Source of the DNA: Pseudomonadota bacterium | Lineage (GTDB): Bacteria; Pseudomonadota; Gammaproteobacteria; Xanthomonadales; Marinicellaceae | NCBI GenBank assembly: GCA_008501575.1 | Contig: QQUO01000301.1 | Coordinates: 1-10,093, forward strand | Direction: 5' to 3' | DNA: 10,093 bases | Shown here: in pieces, positions 6,915-10,093 of the stretch | How positions within the stretch are numbered: position 1 is the stretch's first letter | Layout: every line of letters starts with the position of its first letter | Made by a program: the position numbers and the translations under genes | Notes under the pieces: generated by a model | Told to the model about the DNA's origin: nothing | The model's database searches: none | The model's input: only the letters and a program-made list of their open reading frames with translations

Positions 6915-8645
6915 TTACATAATTGGTTCAGCAAAACCACCAAACGCGGATATTATTATCGTCTGTATTTGCTTTACGGGCAAATCAATATCGGGAAAAT
7001 TTCCCACCGCTTTATAATGTTCAAAGAAATCCGGGTGATCACGACCGACCGGCTCTTTACCGGGCAACAACTCATAACTGGTGGAATAACGGAACGGCCA
7101 GATATCAAAAATAGGTAATTTTCTGGAAATGCTGGCAAAAAAACCACTGATGTGGCTAAAAAATGGAATTTGTTCTTTGGCCGCCACCAACCAGCTGTTC
7201 TCAGGCAACATATCCTGCTCAATACTGGCCGTTAGTTGCGCCGCAAATTCCCGGTCGTAAATAATAAAGCCCGATTCAGTATTCAATACATCAGAACGGG
7301 GATCAAAATTATGACTGCCAATCATAGATATCTTATGATCAATCACAAACGATTTACTGTGCATGCCAAATCGGGTGTGTTCATTGGTTTGGTGGGTGGC
7401 AAAAAACTGTTCAATCATCCCCGGACGTTGTTTAAATTCATAAATTTCCATGCCCAGTTTTTTTAAGTAAAACCGCTTATGCTTTAAACTGATGGCATAA
7501 ACATAAAAAGCATCGGTAGAGGACAGTGAATTGGTGGACACCTGAAAATCTATCTCGGGATGGTCTTTGCGTAACTTTTTGAACATATTTCGGGCCTTGC
7601 GAGAGAACACCAAATAAGGCGTTTGAATTAATAAGCGATGCTCCGTTTGGGCAAATAAATCATGAAACTTTTCAGTTAACTGCTTATTAACCGCCCGCGC
7701 CTCCTTATTGAATGGCTTATCATGGGTATCGCTGAAATATTCAACCCTATCCACCGCCACAAAATGCTTAAAAAAGGTCTGCTCGATATAACTGTTGTCA
7801 TTGGCCTGTTCACTCAATTCACGAGCCAGCTCAGGCAACGGTTGATTCCAGTCCGTTTGGGTCTCTTGGTTGTTAATGATGCGGTTAGCGACATCATTTA
7901 GATGGGTGAGCGGCAACACATGTGGCGATTCCCAAAAACTGTCAAATGAAGTGATGATTTCATCCACCACCGAACCAATGGCCATCACTTCACGATCCTT
8001 GTAATTAAATGTACCGTCCCAATCAAAATAGCGGCTGGAATAATTGCGACCACCAACGATGGCATAGCGATTATCCACCACAAAAGCCTTGTTGTGCATG
8101 CGCCGATTTAGATTCGCCAGACAACAGGCAATGGCTGTGGCAAATTCAAAAGTCGAGGTGTGGGCATCACTGAACACCGGATTGTATAACCGAAACCCAA
8201 AGTTCTTATGAATGGTGGCCAATTCCGCCATTAACCAGGAATTTCCCATGGTATAAAGTTGATCGCCAATAATTTTCACTTCAACACCGCGGCGCGCCGC
8301 TTTAATCAGTTCTGCCAACACCCAATTGCCGGCTTCATCGTTATTCCAGATAAAAGTTTGAATATCGATACTTTTTTGGGCCGCGCGAATTAAATTGATG
8401 CGCACCAACAGCGATTGTTCGCCATGATCCAATATCAACATTTTATTGTTATCGTTCATTTGACTGCTGGCATAAAGCTTATTAAATGCCGTATCCTGGG
8501 CACAAGCAATAGAATCATTAATCGGACAGGTCAGGGCGGCATCTTTTTTCAGCTCAGTCACAGATTTTGCATGGTGCAAAGTCTGGCGATCAATCTGGCA
8601 ACCCATTAAGGCAAAGAATCCAACAAAAATAACCAATCGCATCAT
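6915..8645 (-). CDS. phospholipase D / cardiolipin synthase-like lipoprotein
   Basis: PLD-superfamily protein with two HKD motifs. Numbered from the ATG at 8645 (576 residues) they are HNKAFVVD (His184, Lys186, Asp191) followed by GGRN, and HSKSFVID (His429, Lys431, Asp436) followed by GSHN. Two-motif proteins of this kind (ClsC-like, COG1502) make cardiolipin or move phosphatidyl groups. The N-terminus is a short hydrophobic signal ending in ALMGC (Cys16), a lipobox. Gln at +2 suggests export to the outer membrane. I chose 8645 because it gives a compact lipoprotein signal one base after the previous stop. An in-frame extension to 8708 exists but would overlap the phosphopantetheinyl transferase gene by 62 bases. 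A start at 8642 is equally possible. It is longer than ClsC, with a roughly 90-residue tail after the second motif. Confidence 0.9.
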   Translation of the reverse strand: MMRLVIFVGFFALMGCQIDRQTLHHAKSVTELKKDAALTCPINDSIACAQDTAFNKLYASSQMNDNNKMLILDHGEQSLLVRINLIRAAQKSIDIQTFIWNNDEAGNWVLAELIKAARRGVEVKIIGDQLYTMGNSWLMAELATIHKNFGFRLYNPVFSDAHTSTFEFATAIACCLANLNRRMHNKAFVVDNRYAIVGGRNYSSRYFDWDGTFNYKDREVMAIGSVVDEIITSFDSFWESPHVLPLTHLNDVANRIINNQETQTDWNQPLPELARELSEQANDNSYIEQTFFKHFVAVDRVEYFSDTHDKPFNKEARAVNKQLTEKFHDLFAQTEHRLLIQTPYLVFSRKARNMFKKLRKDHPEIDFQVSTNSLSSTDAFYVYAISLKHKRFYLKKLGMEIYEFKQRPGMIEQFFATHQTNEHTRFGMHSKSFVIDHKISMIGSHNFDPRSDVLNTESGFIIYDREFAAQLTASIEQDMLPENSWLVAAKEQIPFFSHISGFFASISRKLPIFDIWPFRYSTSYELLPGKEPVGRDHPDFFEHYKAVGNFPDIDLPVKQIQTIIISAFGGFAEPIM

Positions 8646-8646
8646 G

Positions 8647-9222
8647 CTATTTAATAACATTGATGGGACAACGATCTGCAATAAAATGGGTGGCCATAGC
8701 GGCGGCAAAGCCTTTGATATCAGTTAAGTCATTTAAATACACTGTGTGTTGATTCTCTGTTTGCACCTGGTCGGCCAAGACTGAACGACCTAAATAATAC
8801 CACAAAACACCACCACTTAATTTACACCAGGCTTCTTTTCGGGTCCAAAGCCGATAAAAAAACAAACGCCTGTCTTGCGGTTGTAAGTCCTGCATTTGCT
8901 GACGCTCATCGACATGAAAATAACGCTGACTCAAAGCCATAAAATCTCGGGGTTTATTGGTGTTTTCAATGTCCAGACCAATGGCGCCATGTTTGGATAG
9001 GCCATATAAATAGGCTCGTCGACTGTGGCTGTACGAAAAATAGATGGCTGCCTCGGTGTACGGTTTACCGTTTTGGTTACGTTTAATCTTAAAAGGAGCA
9101 GATTCAGGACAGGCATCACTTAACAACTGATGTAAAATACCGTCGCTGTATATTTTGGCTTTTTTGTTATCTTGCTGCGGGTTATGATTTAACCACAGCT
9201 TCAAATCATTGTTTAATTTCAC
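8647..9222 (-). CDS. 4'-phosphopantetheinyl transferase superfamily protein (Sfp/AcpT-like)
   Basis: Transfers the phosphopantetheine arm of coenzyme A to a serine of carrier proteins. The 191-residue sequence shows FSYSHS (62-67), the magnesium-binding GLDIE (82-86, Asp84 and Glu86) and WTRKEAWCK (126-134, Glu130 and Lys134), the hallmark triad of the Sfp/AcpT type. Length is near AcpT (about 195) and shorter than Sfp. The start is GTG, supported by AAGGAG ten bases upstream. No polyketide, peptide-synthetase or carrier-protein gene is visible. It could therefore serve the fatty acid carrier protein or a cluster elsewhere. It is the first gene of the leftward series, and its start lies two bases from that of the divergent methyltransferase. 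Confidence 0.9.
   Translation of the reverse strand: MKLNNDLKLWLNHNPQQDNKKAKIYSDGILHQLLSDACPESAPFKIKRNQNGKPYTEAAIYFSYSHSRRAYLYGLSKHGAIGLDIENTNKPRDFMALSQRYFHVDERQQMQDLQPQDRRLFFYRLWTRKEAWCKLSGGVLWYYLGRSVLADQVQTENQHTVYLNDLTDIKGFAAAMATHFIADRCPINVIK
9183..9188 (+). promoter_or_regulatory. candidate -10 element for the methyltransferase gene
   Basis: TATGAT here matches five of six bases of the sigma-70 -10 consensus and would start transcription near 9195, about 30 bases before the ATG at 9225. The best -35-like hexamer, TTGTTA at 9164-9169, is only 13 bases away, which is too short, so the call is weak. It would lie inside the phosphopantetheinyl transferase coding region. Confidence 0.2.
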
Positions 9223-9224
9223 CT

Positions 9225-10093
9225 ATGTCTGACTCCTTAAAACAAATTCAACAATCCCTCTGGCATCACATCACCACCGCCATCAAGGACAATGATGGCC
9301 TGCCCTTCGTTGATTTTATGCGCATGGCGCTTTACCAACCGGGTTTGGGCTACTACAGTGCCGGTTTAAAGAAATTCGGCCAAGCCGGTGATTTTATCAC
9401 AGCCGTGGAGCTGGGTTCACTGTTTGCGCAATCTATGGCGCGCCAATTTGCGGACGTCTTTAAACAATTGCAGCAGCCGGTTATTTTAGAACTGGGTGCC
9501 GGTAGTGGGCGCTTTTGCGCAGATGTGCTCACGGCTCTAGATGGCTTGAGTTCATCCGCACAATATCTCCCTGAACAGTATTTGATTTTAGAAGTCAGCG
9601 CCGATTTAAGACAGCAACAGCAACAACAAATACAAACATTATCCGATGACCTTAAACGCCGTGTCACCTGGTTGGACAAATTCCCTGACACAGAATTTAA
9701 TGGTGTCATTTTTGCCAACGAAGTGCTTGATGCCATACCGGTTGAGGTGTTTCAATTTAAAGACAATCACTATCGACGCCTTATACTCAATTTGGACAAT
9801 GACCAACTGGTGGAACAATGGCATGATTTTCCCGATGAATTATTGTCTCAAATAAAGGCCAGGGAATTGACCTTGCCCGATGGCTACCGCTCTGAATTTA
9901 TTCCACATCTGAATGAATGGATGGCCGGCATTACCCAATATTTAAATCAAGGTTTGGTGCTATTTGTTGATTACGGTTATGGCCGCGATGTTGAGTATCA
10001 CCCCGAGCGCAATGCCGGCACCTTGGTTTGTCACCAACGACACCAAGCTAATTTTAATCCCTATCATGATGTCGGTGCCCAAGACATCAACCC
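9225..10093 (+). CDS. SAM-dependent methyltransferase, MidA/NDUFAF7 family, 3' end cut by window
   Basis: An open frame of 289 codons with no stop runs off the right edge. The N-terminus (about 28-62: FVDFMRMALYQPGLGYY, then GDFITA) is typical of the MidA/NDUFAF7 (COG1565) family. It is followed by the SAM-binding glycine loop ELGAGSGR (89-96), NEVLDAIPV (165-173) and VDYGYG (248-253). The mitochondrial member methylates an arginine of a complex I subunit; the bacterial role is not established. Six consecutive glutamines (130-135) are a small low-complexity insertion. The family usually runs to roughly 350-400 residues, so perhaps a quarter is missing. The ATG at 9225 has no Shine-Dalgarno. 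The frame is open further upstream, but no likely start was found in the stretch I read (back to about 9171). Confidence 0.92.
   Translation, partial: MSDSLKQIQQSLWHHITTAIKDNDGLPFVDFMRMALYQPGLGYYSAGLKKFGQAGDFITAVELGSLFAQSMARQFADVFKQLQQPVILELGAGSGRFCADVLTALDGLSSSAQYLPEQYLILEVSADLRQQQQQQIQTLSDDLKRRVTWLDKFPDTEFNGVIFANEVLDAIPVEVFQFKDNHYRRLILNLDNDQLVEQWHDFPDELLSQIKARELTLPDGYRSEFIPHLNEWMAGITQYLNQGLVLFVDYGYGRDVEYHPERNAGTLVCHQRHQANFNPYHDVGAQDIN
9233..9238 (-). promoter_or_regulatory. Shine-Dalgarno AAGGAG for the GTG-start phosphopantetheinyl transferase
   Basis: The minus strand reads AAGGAG, ten bases ahead of the GTG at 9222-9220. It is the best ribosome binding site in the window and supports the GTG start. 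It lies inside codons 3-5 of the opposing methyltransferase gene. Confidence 0.7.

Noticed and set aside
6829..7466. Several rightward open frames of 60-76 codons opposite the lipoprotein and the unknown anchored protein
   Set aside because: They lack plausible ribosome binding sites and recognisable motifs and lie wholly antisense to well-supported genes.
8646..8708. Longer N-terminus for the phospholipase D protein starting at 8708
   Set aside because: It would overlap the preceding gene by 62 bases and bury the hydrophobic lipoprotein signal behind a proline-rich leader. The ATG at 8645 gives a normal lipobox position.
9353..9736. Leftward 127-codon open frame opposite the methyltransferase, with a run of cysteines
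   Set aside because: The cysteine run is only the reverse reading of the glutamine-codon repeat in the methyltransferase. The rightward frame has clear family motifs throughout.
1..10093. Mobile element, prophage, CRISPR or defence island
   Set aside because: No transposase, integrase, terminal repeats, spaced direct repeats or recognisable defence domain was seen. The HKD protein has a lipoprotein signal and two HKD motifs, fitting a phospholipid enzyme rather than a PLD-type nuclease.

Overview
The window looks like ordinary chromosomal DNA from a gammaproteobacterium-like, moderately AT-rich Gram-negative. This rests on the gene content: an outer-membrane-type lipoprotein signal, a BtuC/BtuD-type importer, a GspE/PilB ATPase and a MidA-type methyltransferase. 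The exact lineage cannot be fixed from sequence alone. Gene density is very high. There is no transposase, integrase, phage gene, tRNA, rRNA or CRISPR array, and no stretch of 300 bases lacks a gene.

Left part (1-1397): an AT-rich regulatory region (about 1-134) carries an extended -10 promoter reading rightward. It may also hold the first codons of a leftward gene that leaves the window. Two rightward genes follow: a compact cation-diffusion-facilitator-like transporter and a PaiB-type FMN-binding protein. They end at a long hairpin (1356-1397) whose two arms contain the stop codons of the two converging genes.

Centre and right (1394-9222): seven leftward genes are packed like one operon. 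In transcription order they are a 4'-phosphopantetheinyl transferase, a phospholipase D/cardiolipin synthase-like lipoprotein, an unrecognised membrane-anchored protein with an AsmA/YdgA-like start and a small SH3/Sm-like end, a BtuC-type permease, a BtuD-type ATPase, an orphan GspE/PilB-type ATPase and a class I glutamine amidotransferase. Junctions are a 1-base gap, a 9-base gap, a 12-base gap, a 1-base TAATG overlap, a 14-base overlap and a 31-base gap. The functions do not form one known pathway. The clearest sub-units are the importer pair, which lacks a binding protein here, and the envelope pair (lipoprotein plus unknown anchored protein).

Right edge (9225-10093): a MidA/NDUFAF7-family methyltransferase runs rightward off the window. 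Its start codon lies two bases from the start codon of the divergent phosphopantetheinyl transferase, so the two genes have almost no space between them.

I see no clearly new defence or mobile system. The most novel element is the unrecognised 441-residue protein next to the phospholipase D lipoprotein. The next most interesting are the short transporter with a cysteine at its predicted metal site and the shared stop-codon hairpin.
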